A stretch of 64,000 bases of DNA. It comes from Algiphilus sp022763315. Lineage in GTDB: Bacteria > Pseudomonadota > Gammaproteobacteria > Nevskiales > Nevskiaceae. The stretch is from the NCBI RefSeq assembly GCF_965249985.1, contig NZ_OZ252280.1. One strand, written 5' to 3'. A program made the position numbers and the translations under genes. The notes under the pieces were generated by a model that worked only from the letters and a program-made list of their open reading frames with translations, had not been told where the DNA came from and searched no databases. How positions within the stretch are numbered: position 1 is the first letter of the stretch; the number at the start of each line of letters is the position of its first letter. Positions 48,746 through 57,943 of the stretch are shown piece after piece.

Positions 48746-49774
48746 TCAAAGGCGTTGAATCAGCGCATCGGCAAAGGCTTCGGTGGAGGCGGTTCCGCCG
48801 AGGTCGCCGGTACGTACGCGGTCCTCGACGATGGTGGCGCGCAGGGCTTTGCGCAGCCGTTCGGCATCCTCGTGATGGTCGACGTGGTCGAGCATCATGG
48901 CCGAGGCCAGCAGCAGTGCGCAGGGGTTGGCGATGCCCTTGCCGGCAATATCCGGCGCTGAACCGTGTACGGCTTCAAAAATGGCCGCATCCTTGCCAAT
49001 ATTGCCACCGGGCGCCATGCCCAGGCCGCCGACCAGCCCTGCGATTTCATCAGAGAGGATGTCGCCGAAGAGATTGGTGGTCAGCAAGACGTCGAACTGC
49101 CAGGGATTCAGCACCAGCTGCATGGCGCAGTTATCGACGATGCGTTCCTCGATCGTGAGCTGGTCGGCGTAGTCCTTGCCGATCTCCTGCGCGCTCTCCA
49201 GGAACAGGCCGGTGAGCTTCTTCAGGATATTGGCCTTGTGCACGATGGTGACCTTCTTGCGGCCGTTGCGCACGGCGTAGTCGAAGGTCCACTTGGCGAT
49301 GCGGCGGCAGCCTTCGCGGGTATTGATGCCGGCGCTTTCCGCCACCGCCTTGGGATCGCCGTTGACGGGGATGTAGTGTTCGTAGCCAACGTAGAAGCCT
49401 TCAAGATTCTCGCGGACCAGCACCAGGTCGATGTCGTCGAAGCGGCCGCCATCGACAATACTGCGCGCCGGCCGGAGATTCGCATAAAGCTGAAACTCCT
49501 CGCGCAGACGGACATTGATTGAGCGGATCCCGCTGCCTACGGGCGTTGTCAGCGGCCCCTTCAGTGCCAGTTGCGTGCGACGAATGCTTTCCAGCGTGCA
49601 TTCCGGCAGCGGATCACCGTGGGTTTCCATCGCGCCCAGGCCGGCAGGCTGCTCGTCCCAGTCGAAGGGTGCGCCCAGGGCCTCGAGAATGCGGCGGGTC
49701 GCGTGCACGATTTCGGGGCCAATGCCATCACCGGTGAGCAGAGTGGCCGGAATGCGTTGCGAAGCCTGCGACAT
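48746..49774 (-). CDS. Isocitrate dehydrogenase, NAD-type
   Basis: A 342-residue beta-decarboxylating dehydrogenase. Start region ATLLTGDGIGPEIVHATRRI; PVGSGIRSINVRLREEFQLY; LVLVRENLEGFYVGYEHYIP; VTIVHKANILKKLTGLFLES; the metal Asp region LFGDILSDEIAGLVGGLGMA and HGSAPDIAGKGIANPCALLL. This length and the GFYVGYEHY region fit the short NAD-dependent isocitrate dehydrogenase (homoisocitrate/isopropylmalate relatives) rather than the 416-residue NADP Icd. Isopropylmalate dehydrogenase is excluded as the leu genes are not nearby and the RENLEG signature is isocitrate-like. Confidence 0.85.
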   Translation of the reverse strand: MSQASQRIPATLLTGDGIGPEIVHATRRILEALGAPFDWDEQPAGLGAMETHGDPLPECTLESIRRTQLALKGPLTTPVGSGIRSINVRLREEFQLYANLRPARSIVDGGRFDDIDLVLVRENLEGFYVGYEHYIPVNGDPKAVAESAGINTREGCRRIAKWTFDYAVRNGRKKVTIVHKANILKKLTGLFLESAQEIGKDYADQLTIEERIVDNCAMQLVLNPWQFDVLLTTNLFGDILSDEIAGLVGGLGMAPGGNIGKDAAIFEAVHGSAPDIAGKGIANPCALLLASAMMLDHVDHHEDAERLRKALRATIVEDRVRTGDLGGTASTEAFADALIQRL

Positions 49775-49883
49775 GAACGAGTTCCTTGCGTTATGGGGGC
49801 GAAGAGCGCAAGCCTATCTGGAAGCGGCGCGCGCGTCATCGCAACTTTGGTCGAGGGCCACCGTGTGGCCGGTACGGGCGCAC

Positions 49884-51371
49884 TCAGTGGCGTGCAAGCA
49901 GGTCGCGCATATCCGCGTGAATGGCGCTCAGCGTTGACTGTCGCGCGAGATGGGGTGACTCAGGCGTACCGTTGACGAGAATGGCGAAGGCAGCCCATCC
50001 ACCATCGCGTAGGCGCAGATAGCCGGCGAGCGCGCGTACGCCCACGGGCTCGCTCAGCCAGCCCGTCTTGGCCGCGAGCCGGGTTTGCCAGTTGCCATCG
50101 TCGAACTTCAACTGGCCGTTGCGGCTGTACAGCGGAACCGGAAGAGTGCCAACAAAGGCGGGAAACAACGCCGCTGCCTGGTAGCTGCTGCGCAACAGGT
50201 CGACCAGATCACGCGCGGACAGCCGGCTGTCAACGCTCAGGCCACTGCCACTGTTGAGGATGGGCGTATCCGCCGCTGCGTCACCCGAGGATTCCCGGGC
50301 GCGGGTTAGCGGTGTCAGCAAGAGATCCGCGGCTTCGCTCAGCGGCGCTCGATCCGTGCGCAGCTGCGCCACATGCAGGGTGAGAAGATCGGCCATGTAG
50401 TTGTTGCTGAACTGCATCATGGAATGCAGCTGCGTCGCCAAGCTCTCTCCGTAGTGTCGGGTCAGTTCCTGACGTGCTTCTGTGGCGGCTGCCTTGTGCG
50501 TCACACGCGCTTCACCCTCGACGGTGATGCCGGCCTGGATCAGCAGCGCATACAACACCTCTGCCGTGTGCCGGGCCGGGTGCACGATCGAACGGGAACG
50601 CCGGACCGGTCGATGATCGAGCGCAATCCTACCGCTCAGGTGCAGATGATGCAGGCCTTCGCTATCCGTGCTGCGGGTCACGCCCAGTCGGGTCGGTTCT
50701 CCCGCTGCCACCGTTTCGATGCGCCCGTGCAGCGGAAAGCCGGCGACTCCGGGCGGCATGACGACAACGCGGGCCGGCTGGCCGGCGTGCCGGGCAGGGT
50801 GGACGACCACCTCGACCGTGCCGTAGTCGATGCCGGCGCCGGAGAGTGCGCCATCGAAGGCATGCGCGCTTTCCTCGTGCGCGTCGCAACGGTCCTTGAT
50901 CTCACAGGCGATGGCCCCGAAGACGGCATCTTCGACGACAAGGTCGCCGGCGATGCCGGTTATTCCAAGGGCGCTGAGTTCGGCCACCATTGCGCGCAGA
51001 TCCTTGCTGCTCAGACTGGGGTCACCGCCTGAGGAGAAGATCAGATCGCCACGTAGTTGACCTTTCTCAAGCTCGCCGGTGGCGACCAGACGGGTGACAA
51101 AGCGATGATCGGCGCCCAGATACTGCAGCGCGGCGCGGGCGACGAAGAGCTTGCTGACGGAAGCGGGGATAAGGCGTTGCGCGGCGTCCACCGCCGCCAG
51201 CGGTCGCCCGCTGTCGAGGTCCTCCACCAAAGCGGACACCGGTACACCCGATGCCGCCAGGGCAGCAAGCCGAGGGAAGTGGTCGCTCCACGTTGCGCTC
51301 TGCGCCGGGGCGACCTTTGGCAGTGCAGTCAGGCAGAGGGCCAGGATCCAGGCTACCGATGCACTGCGCAT
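49884..51371 (-). CDS. dacB: D-alanyl-D-alanine carboxypeptidase/endopeptidase (PBP4, peptidase S13)
   Basis: A 495-residue periplasmic penicillin-binding protein. Signal peptide SASVAWILALCLTALPKVAP; catalytic SxxK is LIPASVSKLFVARAALQY, SxN is MMQFSNNYMADLLTLH and KTG is TRLAAKTGWLSEPVG. GDPSLSSKDLRAMVAEL and GSGLSVDSRLSARDLVDLL are usual too. It trims or cleaves peptidoglycan cross-links. ATG 51371 has GGAGGAGA just upstream. Confidence 0.94.
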   Translation of the reverse strand: MRSASVAWILALCLTALPKVAPAQSATWSDHFPRLAALAASGVPVSALVEDLDSGRPLAAVDAAQRLIPASVSKLFVARAALQYLGADHRFVTRLVATGELEKGQLRGDLIFSSGGDPSLSSKDLRAMVAELSALGITGIAGDLVVEDAVFGAIACEIKDRCDAHEESAHAFDGALSGAGIDYGTVEVVVHPARHAGQPARVVVMPPGVAGFPLHGRIETVAAGEPTRLGVTRSTDSEGLHHLHLSGRIALDHRPVRRSRSIVHPARHTAEVLYALLIQAGITVEGEARVTHKAAATEARQELTRHYGESLATQLHSMMQFSNNYMADLLTLHVAQLRTDRAPLSEAADLLLTPLTRARESSGDAAADTPILNSGSGLSVDSRLSARDLVDLLRSSYQAAALFPAFVGTLPVPLYSRNGQLKFDDGNWQTRLAAKTGWLSEPVGVRALAGYLRLRDGGWAAFAILVNGTPESPHLARQSTLSAIHADMRDLLARH

Positions 51372-51455
51372 GCTTCTCCTCCGTGCGAGTGGGGCCGCGG
51401 TGGCGGCCCGGACGACGCGCATTCTACGGATCGGCGTGACCCGAGGCGTACGCCC

Positions 51456-52709
51456 TTAGCGCAGCATGTCACGCGCCTTGCGCAAGGCGCTCGCGAACTG
51501 TGCGACGTCGTCTGCGTCGTTGTAGATGGCGAAGGAGGCACGTGCCGTGCCACTGAGACCGAATCGCGCGTGCAGTGGCATAGTGCAGTGATGGCCGACT
51601 CGCACGGCCACGCCCTGCATGTCAAGCAGGCTGCTGACATCGGAGGCGTGTGCCCCCTCGAGATTGAAGGCAATGATGGCAGCCTTGCCCGGCGCGGTGC
51701 CAAAGAGCTGCAGGCCCGGAACATCGTCAATCGCCTCGAGTGCCTGCGCGAGCAGTGCATCTTCATGGGCTTTGGCGGCGCGCAGCCCCTGCGCATCCAG
51801 CCAGTCGATGGCCGCGGCCAGACCGATGGCGCCCGCAATGTGCGGTGTGCCGGCTTCGAAGCGGGCCGGCCCGTCGGCGTAGGTCGTGCCTTCAAAGGAG
51901 ACCGTGTCGATCATATCGCCACCGCCTTGCCAGGGGGGCATCGCCGCCAGTAGTTCCGGCTTGGCAAACAGCACGCCGAAGCCGGTAGGGCCATAGAGCT
52001 TATGCGCAGAAAAGGTGTAGAAATCCGCGCCAAGGTCTTCAAATTGCAGCGGAATATGGGCTACGGCCTGGGCGCCGTCGATCAGCGTGGATACGCCTTG
52101 CTTGCGCGCCTCGGCAACCATTTCAGCCACGGGGTTCACGGTGCCGAGGGTGTTCGAGACGTGCACGAAGGCCGCCATGCGGGTGCGCGCGTTGAGGCGC
52201 ACTCGCCATGCGTCCAGATCGAGGCGGCCATCCTCATGCACCGGCGCCACCACGATGCGCGCGCCGGCGCGCTCGGCGATGAGCTGCCACGGGACGATGT
52301 TTGCGTGGTGCTCCATCTCGGTGAGCAGGATTTCGTCGCCGGGCTCCAGCTTCGGAAGGAGATGGCTGTAGGCCACGAGGTTGATGGCCTCGGTCGTGCC
52401 GCGGGTGAAGACCGTCCCCGCTTCGCTGGCATTCGCGAAGCGCGCAATGCGCGCGCGTGCCTGTTCGTAGCCCTGCGTCGCCCGAGCCGCCAGGGCGTGG
52501 ACGCCGCGATGCACGTTGCTGTTGTCGTAGCGGTAGTAGCGATCCAGCGCGTTGAGCACGGCCTCCGGCTTCTGCGTGGTGGCGGCATTGTCGAGATAGG
52601 CAAGGCGCTTGTTGTCGTGCACGCGCTGGTGCAGAACCGGGAACTGCTTCCGCACATGGGCCACATCCAACGCGGGTTGGGTCTTCTGGGCGTTGTCGGG
52701 GGCGTTCAT
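51456..52709 (-). CDS. sufS: Cysteine desulfurase SufS
   Basis: A 417-residue class II (group II) cysteine desulfurase. AYLDNAATTQKPEAVLNALD; VFTRGTTEAINLVAYSHLL; LLTEMEHHANIVPWQLIAE; the PLP Lys in TFSAHKLYGPTGFGVLFA; and the active Cys in VAVRVGHHCTMPLHARFG. It takes sulfur from cysteine for the SUF scaffold. ATGA overlap with sufD. Neither a SufE/SufU sulfur-transfer partner nor an A-type carrier is downstream in the window. Confidence 0.96.
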   Translation of the reverse strand: MNAPDNAQKTQPALDVAHVRKQFPVLHQRVHDNKRLAYLDNAATTQKPEAVLNALDRYYRYDNSNVHRGVHALAARATQGYEQARARIARFANASEAGTVFTRGTTEAINLVAYSHLLPKLEPGDEILLTEMEHHANIVPWQLIAERAGARIVVAPVHEDGRLDLDAWRVRLNARTRMAAFVHVSNTLGTVNPVAEMVAEARKQGVSTLIDGAQAVAHIPLQFEDLGADFYTFSAHKLYGPTGFGVLFAKPELLAAMPPWQGGGDMIDTVSFEGTTYADGPARFEAGTPHIAGAIGLAAAIDWLDAQGLRAAKAHEDALLAQALEAIDDVPGLQLFGTAPGKAAIIAFNLEGAHASDVSSLLDMQGVAVRVGHHCTMPLHARFGLSGTARASFAIYNDADDVAQFASALRKARDMLR

Positions 52710-53881
52710 GTCAGGCTCCAGTCGGCATGTGCGAGGGCGCGGTCGAGGCCGGCCATCAACGCCTTTTCCACCGCAGGCATGGCCGGAATATGCAGCGTCT
52801 CCGCTGCATAGGCGCCGATGAGCAGGGCGCGCGCTTCGGCGTAGGGCACGCCGCGTGTCTGTAGATAGTAGAGCGCGTCCTGGTCGATCTGGCCAATGGC
52901 GTTGCCATGCGCACACTGCACATCGTCGGCGTAGATTTCCAGTTCGGGCTTCGCATTGATCTGTGCGCGCGGTGACAGCAGCAGGCTCCCCAGCTGTTGG
53001 TTGGAATCGATGCGCTGGGCATCGCGATGCACATGCACCCGGCCCGTCAGTACGCCCACGCCCTTGTCCATGCCGAGACCACGGAACTGCAGGCGGCTGC
53101 CGGTATCCGCGGCAGCGTGCTCGACGGTGGCGAAGGTATCGATGTGGCCCTGCGCCCAGGGCGCGAAAACACCGTGTACTTGCGCCTGCGCGCCGCCAGC
53201 ATCGAGTCGGACATGCAGATTGTGGCGCGAAAGCGCGCTGCCCGCATCGAAGCCGGTGAGTTGCAGTTGCGCGTCACGCGCCAACCGGGCGTCGGTGCGC
53301 AGCAGCGCAGGACCTCGCGCGGTATTGGCGTGCTTCCTGGCGAGCAGCAGCGATGCCCCTACAGCCAGTGTGATCTCCAGGCTTTGGGTGACGAAATCGG
53401 CGTCGCCCTCGACAACGTCATCCCAGTAGAGCTGTGCCTGCACCTGCGGCGGCACTTCGATGCGGTGTCGCAGATGAACCGAACCTGTGGTGGTGCGCGT
53501 GCACAGGTGCAGCGGGGTGGACGCGGTGCCTGGTACCCAATGCAGGCCGGTGCTTGCTAGCGCCGCATTGACCAGATCGCTGGCGTCATGGACGCTGGCA
53601 GCGGGCTCGGTGCGTAACTCGTTGGCGTCAACGCCTTCGGCTGCGCCATTGATGAAGGCGATACGCCGGCAGCCTTCGACGTCGGGTAGCGTCAGTTGCG
53701 CCGGCTCCGCAGGATGGAGGGCGTCCGGCAGCGCGCCGGGCAGGTCCGTGAACCGCCAGCGCTCGTGCTTTTTGCTTGGAAAGCCTTCGTCGCGCAGCCG
53801 CTGCCAGAAAGCGGCACGCGCGGCGCGCTGCTCCTCCGGCAGGTGATCGAACAGGGGTTGGAGGCGCTCGGTCAGGCTCAT
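52706..53881 (-). CDS. sufD: Fe-S cluster assembly protein SufD
   Basis: A 391-residue beta-helix scaffold subunit. KKHERWRFTDLPGALPDALH near the start and the carboxy-terminal block QQLGSLLLSPRAQINAKPEL, AHGNAIGQIDQDALYYLQTR, GVPYAEARALLIGAYAAETL are the SufB/D signatures. It forms the SufBC2D complex. ATGA overlaps with sufC and sufS. Confidence 0.95.
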   Translation of the reverse strand: MSLTERLQPLFDHLPEEQRAARAAFWQRLRDEGFPSKKHERWRFTDLPGALPDALHPAEPAQLTLPDVEGCRRIAFINGAAEGVDANELRTEPAASVHDASDLVNAALASTGLHWVPGTASTPLHLCTRTTTGSVHLRHRIEVPPQVQAQLYWDDVVEGDADFVTQSLEITLAVGASLLLARKHANTARGPALLRTDARLARDAQLQLTGFDAGSALSRHNLHVRLDAGGAQAQVHGVFAPWAQGHIDTFATVEHAAADTGSRLQFRGLGMDKGVGVLTGRVHVHRDAQRIDSNQQLGSLLLSPRAQINAKPELEIYADDVQCAHGNAIGQIDQDALYYLQTRGVPYAEARALLIGAYAAETLHIPAMPAVEKALMAGLDRALAHADWSLT

Positions 53882-54624
53882 GCGGCGTTCTCGATCCCCG
53901 CGTAGCCCTTGGCCTCCAGCTCCTGCGCGAGTTCCGGTCCACCGCTGCGTACGATGCGGCCTTGTGCCAGTACGTGGACACGGTCCGGCTTCACGTAGTC
54001 CAGCAGTCGCTGGTAGTGCGTGATAAGGAGGATGGCGCGTTCCGGGCTGCGCATGGCGTTGATGCCGCCGGCGACCGTCTTGAGGGCGTCGATGTCGAGC
54101 CCGGAGTCGGTTTCGTCGAGCACGATCATGCGGGGTTGCAGCACCAGCATCTGCAGGATTTCGTTGCGCTTTTTCTCACCACCGGAGAAGCCTTCATTGA
54201 GGCCTCGGTGCAGCATGTCCTTTCCCATGCCAACCGTGTCGAGGAACTGCCGGACATGCTTGAGGAAAGCCATGGCGTCCAGCTCGTCCTCGCCGCGCGC
54301 CTTGCGCTGGGCGTTGTAGGCCGCACGCAGGAACTGGATGTTGCTCACACCCGGAATCTCGACCGGGTACTGAAAGCCCAGGAAGAGTCCGGCGGCGGCG
54401 CGTTCGGCGGTATCCATTGCGGACAGGTCGCGGCCGTCCAGGGTGATGCTGCCCTCGCTGGCCTCATAGCCCTCGCGGCCGGCGAGGACGTGGCCGAGCG
54501 TGGATTTGCCCGCGCCGTTGGGACCCATGATGGCGTGCACCTCCCCGGCGGGGATGGACAGATTCAAGCCCTTGAGTATCGATTCCTCTTGAATAGAGGC
54601 GTGTAGATTATTGATTTCCAGCAT
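53878..54624 (-). CDS. sufC: Fe-S cluster assembly ATPase SufC
   Basis: A 248-residue ABC-type ATPase. Walker A IMGPNGAGKSTLGHVLAG; Q-loop LFLGFQYPVEIPGVSNIQF; signature LNEGFSGGEKKRNEILQML; Walker B PRMIVLDETDSGLDIDALKT and the switch His ILLITHYQRLLDYVKPDRVH. It powers the SufBC2D scaffold. AAGGAAA precedes the ATG. 27 bp separate it from sufB and ATGA overlaps join it to sufD. Confidence 0.97.
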   Translation of the reverse strand: MLEINNLHASIQEESILKGLNLSIPAGEVHAIMGPNGAGKSTLGHVLAGREGYEASEGSITLDGRDLSAMDTAERAAAGLFLGFQYPVEIPGVSNIQFLRAAYNAQRKARGEDELDAMAFLKHVRQFLDTVGMGKDMLHRGLNEGFSGGEKKRNEILQMLVLQPRMIVLDETDSGLDIDALKTVAGGINAMRSPERAILLITHYQRLLDYVKPDRVHVLAQGRIVRSGGPELAQELEAKGYAGIENAA

Positions 54625-54651
54625 GGTGTTTCCTTTGACTGAACGGGTGGA

Positions 54652-56100
54652 CTAGCCGACCGCCCCTTCCAGAGAGACCTGAAGCAGCTTGCCCGCCTCG
54701 ACGGCGAATTCCATGGGCAGCTCCTTGAAGACGTCGCGACAGAAGCCGTTGACGATCATCGACACGGCATCTTCCTCGGACAGGCCGCGGCTCATCAGGT
54801 AGTAGAGCTGCTCCTCGCCGATACGCGAGGTGGTCGCCTCATGTTCAAGCTGACCACTTGGGGTACGCACTTCGGTGTAGGGGAAGGTGTGCGCGCCGCA
54901 CTGATCGCCAATGAGCAGCGAGTCGCACTGGGTGTAGTTGCGGGCGCCGGTGGCACCTTCGGTCATGCGCACCAGACCGCGATAAGACTGGTCCGACCGA
55001 CCGGCAGAAATACCCTTGGAAACAATGGTCGAGCGTGTGTTCTTGCCAAGATGCATCATCTTTGTGCCGGTATCGGCCTGCTGCCGGCCATTGGTCAGCG
55101 CGACCGAGTAGAACTCGCCGCGCGAATCGTCTCCGCGCAGCAGGCAGCTGGGATACTTCCAGGTGATGGCGGAGCCGGTCTCGACCTGCGTCCAGGAGAT
55201 GTGCGAACGCTTGCCGCGGCAGTCGCCGCGCTTGGTGACGAAGTTGTAGATGCCACCCTTGCCATCCTCGTCGCCGGGATACCAATTCTGCACCGTGGAG
55301 TACTTGATCTTGGCGTCGTCCAGCGCCACCAACTCAACGACCGCTGCGTGCAGCTGGTTCTCATCCCGCTGCGGTGCGGTGCAGCCTTCCAGGTACGACA
55401 CCGAGGCGCCTTCCTCGCAGATAATGAGGGTGCGCTCGAACTGGCCGGTGTTGCGCTCGTTGATGCGGAAATAGGTCGACAGCTCCATGGGGCAGGTCAC
55501 ACCCTTGGGCACGTAGACAAAGCTGCCATCCGTGAAGACCGCGGTGTTGAGCGAGGCGAAGAAATTGTCGCCGAAGGGCACCACCGTGCCGAGGTATTTC
55601 CGTACCAGTTCCGGATACTCCTGCACGGCTTCCGAGATGGGGCAGAAGATCACGCCCGCTTCGGCCAGCTTCTCCTTGAACGTGGTCGCCACCGAGACGG
55701 AATCGAAGACGACGTCCATCGCCACGCCAGCGAGCATCTTCTGCTCCTCCAGCGGAATGCCGAGTTTGTTGTAGGTCTCGAGCAGCTTCGGGTCCACTTC
55801 GTCGAGCGATTTCGGGCCATCCGCCATGGACTTGGGCGTGCTGTAGTAGCTGATCGCCTGGTAGTCGATGGGCGGATAGTCGAGGTGGGCCCAGTTTGGC
55901 GACTCCATCTTCAGCCAGCGGCGATAGGCCTTCAGGCGGAATTCGAGCAGCCATTCCGGTTCGCCTTTTTTGGCGGAAATCGCCCGGATGACGTCCTCGG
56001 ACAAACCCGGAGGAACGGTCTCGGATTCGATATCGGTCACGAAGCCGGCGCTGTATTCACGCCGTTTCAGCATGTTCTCGAGTTCAGCAGCGGTGGCCAT
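54652..56100 (-). CDS. sufB: Fe-S cluster assembly protein SufB
   Basis: A 482-residue SUF scaffold. Typical: LAEAGVIFCPISEAVQEYPE, TYFRINERNTGQFERTLIIC, ASVSYLEGCTAPQRDENQLH, STVQNWYPGDEDGKGGIYNF and the end CGAHTFPYTEVRTPSGQLEH, GLSEEDAVSMIVNGFCRDVF. Length fits the family. It holds the nascent cluster on the SufBC2D complex. Its start is 1 bp after the regulator stop, so it is co-transcribed with it. Confidence 0.97.
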   Translation of the reverse strand: MATAAELENMLKRREYSAGFVTDIESETVPPGLSEDVIRAISAKKGEPEWLLEFRLKAYRRWLKMESPNWAHLDYPPIDYQAISYYSTPKSMADGPKSLDEVDPKLLETYNKLGIPLEEQKMLAGVAMDVVFDSVSVATTFKEKLAEAGVIFCPISEAVQEYPELVRKYLGTVVPFGDNFFASLNTAVFTDGSFVYVPKGVTCPMELSTYFRINERNTGQFERTLIICEEGASVSYLEGCTAPQRDENQLHAAVVELVALDDAKIKYSTVQNWYPGDEDGKGGIYNFVTKRGDCRGKRSHISWTQVETGSAITWKYPSCLLRGDDSRGEFYSVALTNGRQQADTGTKMMHLGKNTRSTIVSKGISAGRSDQSYRGLVRMTEGATGARNYTQCDSLLIGDQCGAHTFPYTEVRTPSGQLEHEATTSRIGEEQLYYLMSRGLSEEDAVSMIVNGFCRDVFKELPMEFAVEAGKLLQVSLEGAVG

Positions 56101-56101
56101 G

Positions 56102-56566
56102 TCAGGCTCCAGCGGTTGGGCGGGCTTGCGACGTATCCAGACGCCGCAACGGGAATTCGGTTTCCGGCAGTGGGGCGACCATGTCGGCCAAGGTGACGGC
56201 GGCGAGCGCACGTTCGATGGCGTCGCTGATGCGCGACCAGTTGGTGCGCACGCCGCAGTGATGATCGATGGGGCAGGAGTCCGCCCCGTCGCTGCAGGTG
56301 GTCAGGGCGATGGGTCCTTCGAGCGCGGCGACGACTTCGGCGATCGTGATCTGTTCGGGTCGTCGCGCCAGGCGGTAGCCGCCATGCGCGCCGCGCGTCG
56401 CCTCGACCAAGCCGACTTGGGCGAGCTGACGCAACAGCTTGGACACGGTCGGCGCCGCCACATGCGTGAGATTGGCGAGCTCCACCGCCGATTGCCGGCG
56501 CGACGGGGCGCGCGCCATCTCCGTCAATATGACAGTGGCATAGTCTGTGAGTTTGCCGAGGCGCAT
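56102..56566 (-). CDS. Rrf2-family SUF regulator
   Basis: A 154-residue IscR-like regulator. The winged HTH is LGKLTDYATVILTEMARAPS, ANLTHVAAPTVSKLLRQLAQ, GLVEATRGAHGGYRLARRPE, and the three-Cys cluster site is TTCSDGADSCPIDHHCGVRT, with a nearby His. It should sense Fe-S cluster status and repress the SUF operon. It is the first gene of the regulator-sufB-sufC-sufD-sufS operon, so autoregulation is expected. Confidence 0.94.
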   Translation of the reverse strand: MRLGKLTDYATVILTEMARAPSRRQSAVELANLTHVAAPTVSKLLRQLAQVGLVEATRGAHGGYRLARRPEQITIAEVVAALEGPIALTTCSDGADSCPIDHHCGVRTNWSRISDAIERALAAVTLADMVAPLPETEFPLRRLDTSQARPTAGA

Positions 56567-56594
56567 GGCGTTAATCCGAACCGATTTGGTCTTG

Positions 56595-56623
56595 ATTGTA
56601 CCCCGCCTGCATCGCGCATGCAG
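56595..56623 (-). promoter_or_regulatory. Promoter/operator of the SUF operon
   Basis: On the minus strand a TACAAT -10 lies at 56600-56595 and an inverted repeat CTGCAT-N5-ATGCAG (56607-56623) covers the -35 position. Predicted leader is about 22 nt. The repeat is a candidate operator of the Rrf2 regulator or another dimer. Confidence 0.5.
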
Positions 56624-56653
56624 CGCCTCCGCGGCTTTGTCGAGGCCGGGGCC

Positions 56654-57943
56654 CTAACGTGCGGACAGTACGGGCCAGCGGTCGATAATGGTTCCGGCCT
56701 GTACCACCACCAGCGGACCGAATTGCAGCATCACGGCCTCGGACTGCGTTGGCCGGAAGAACACGTAGTCCCCGGCACGAAGCCTGGCGGCGTCGCCTCC
56801 ATTCAGCATCTCCTGGTTGCTGCTGCGTCCGTACCATCGGTTCGGGCGCAGCCCCGCCGGAGATTCCGGGGTGGCCATCCAGTTGCCGCCGTAGATGAAA
56901 TGGGTATGGGCGAGATTGGGGTTGAGCAGCGGTGCCACATGATTTGCCCATTCCATGCCCGGCAGGCGAAGGCCGCTGGCCGTTTTGAGTACCGGGGCTG
57001 CGATGTACAGCGCACTCTGGAAGGCGTCGAGGCTGTCGATATCAAAATCCGAAGGCTTGACCAGAGCGCTTCCCACCGCGACTTCGTTGGCCGGGCTGGC
57101 GGTGGCGTGCAGCTGGTAGTTCAGGCTGCCCGCAGTGTTGAATACCAGCGGCAGGTCCTGATTCATGGTGAGCAGGTCGCTGCCGTACTGACGCAGCAGG
57201 GCAAGAAAGTGCGCATAGCGCGCATTGGCCTCTTGTTGCAGCGACTCGGGACTGCCAAAGACGGCTGGCATACGCATGACATGGGCGTCGTAGCCCATCA
57301 GGCCCGCAAAGCGCAGGTGCCGGCTGTTGTCGCGAAGCAGGCGCAATAGCTGGATGAAGCTGGCATCGTCTGATACGCCGCCGCGCCGCAGTCCGACGTC
57401 AATTTCGATATTGATGCGCATGCGTACATCGAGTTGCCGCGCCAGATCGCGATAGGCGCGTAACCGATCCGGTGTGTCGATCAGCCACTGCAGCTGCATC
57501 TGCGGGTCGAAGATGCTCGGGCGGAGGCGGTCGTAGAAGGCAGCTGCCGCATCCACCGGCATGGGCTTGCCGAGCAGGAGGTCGGCATCGGGAAAATCCT
57601 GCGCCAACTGATTGGTGAAAGGCTGATGGAAGCTCATGATGCGCCGTGAGTGCATGGTGGCGAGCACTTGCTGGATCAGGTCGGTGCAGGGCAGCGACTT
57701 CGCCACCACGCGGTAGGCCATCTTGGGCGGCATCGTGTCGCGCAGCGCGATCAGGTTGTGGTTGACTCGGTCGAGATCGAGCACGAGACAGGCGGTGCCC
57801 GGGCCGTCGTGCTGCAGCATGCGCTGCAGCCGTGAAAAATAGGACGTGTGCGGTGCCGAGCGATCGGCAGGGCGCAGCCAGGCGAGGCCGCCGGCGACCA
57901 GTGCGCCGGCGGCCCCCACCTGGAGCAGGCGGCGTCGCTTCAT
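56654..57943 (-). CDS. Exported PLP enzyme of the alanine racemase / D-threonine aldolase fold
   Basis: A 429-residue fold-III PLP protein. The amino terminus is a signal of Tat type (MKRRRLLQVGAAGALVAGGL, twin Arg). ACLVLDLDRVNHNLIALRDT and KMAYRVVAKSLPCTDLIQQV hold the PLP Lys; INIEIDVGLRRGGVSDDASF and HVMRMPAVFGSPESLQQEAN follow; the end has GGNWMATPESPAGLRP and DYVFFRPTQSEAVMLQFGPL (DSD1/D-threonine aldolase-like). Reaction on a D-amino acid is inferred. It overlaps the hydantoinase gene by ATGA. Confidence 0.8.
   Translation of the reverse strand: MKRRRLLQVGAAGALVAGGLAWLRPADRSAPHTSYFSRLQRMLQHDGPGTACLVLDLDRVNHNLIALRDTMPPKMAYRVVAKSLPCTDLIQQVLATMHSRRIMSFHQPFTNQLAQDFPDADLLLGKPMPVDAAAAFYDRLRPSIFDPQMQLQWLIDTPDRLRAYRDLARQLDVRMRINIEIDVGLRRGGVSDDASFIQLLRLLRDNSRHLRFAGLMGYDAHVMRMPAVFGSPESLQQEANARYAHFLALLRQYGSDLLTMNQDLPLVFNTAGSLNYQLHATASPANEVAVGSALVKPSDFDIDSLDAFQSALYIAAPVLKTASGLRLPGMEWANHVAPLLNPNLAHTHFIYGGNWMATPESPAGLRPNRWYGRSSNQEMLNGGDAARLRAGDYVFFRPTQSEAVMLQFGPLVVVQAGTIIDRWPVLSAR

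Noticed and set aside
54841..56196. 451-residue plus-strand open frame opposite sufB
   Set aside because: SufB signatures are clear on the minus strand.
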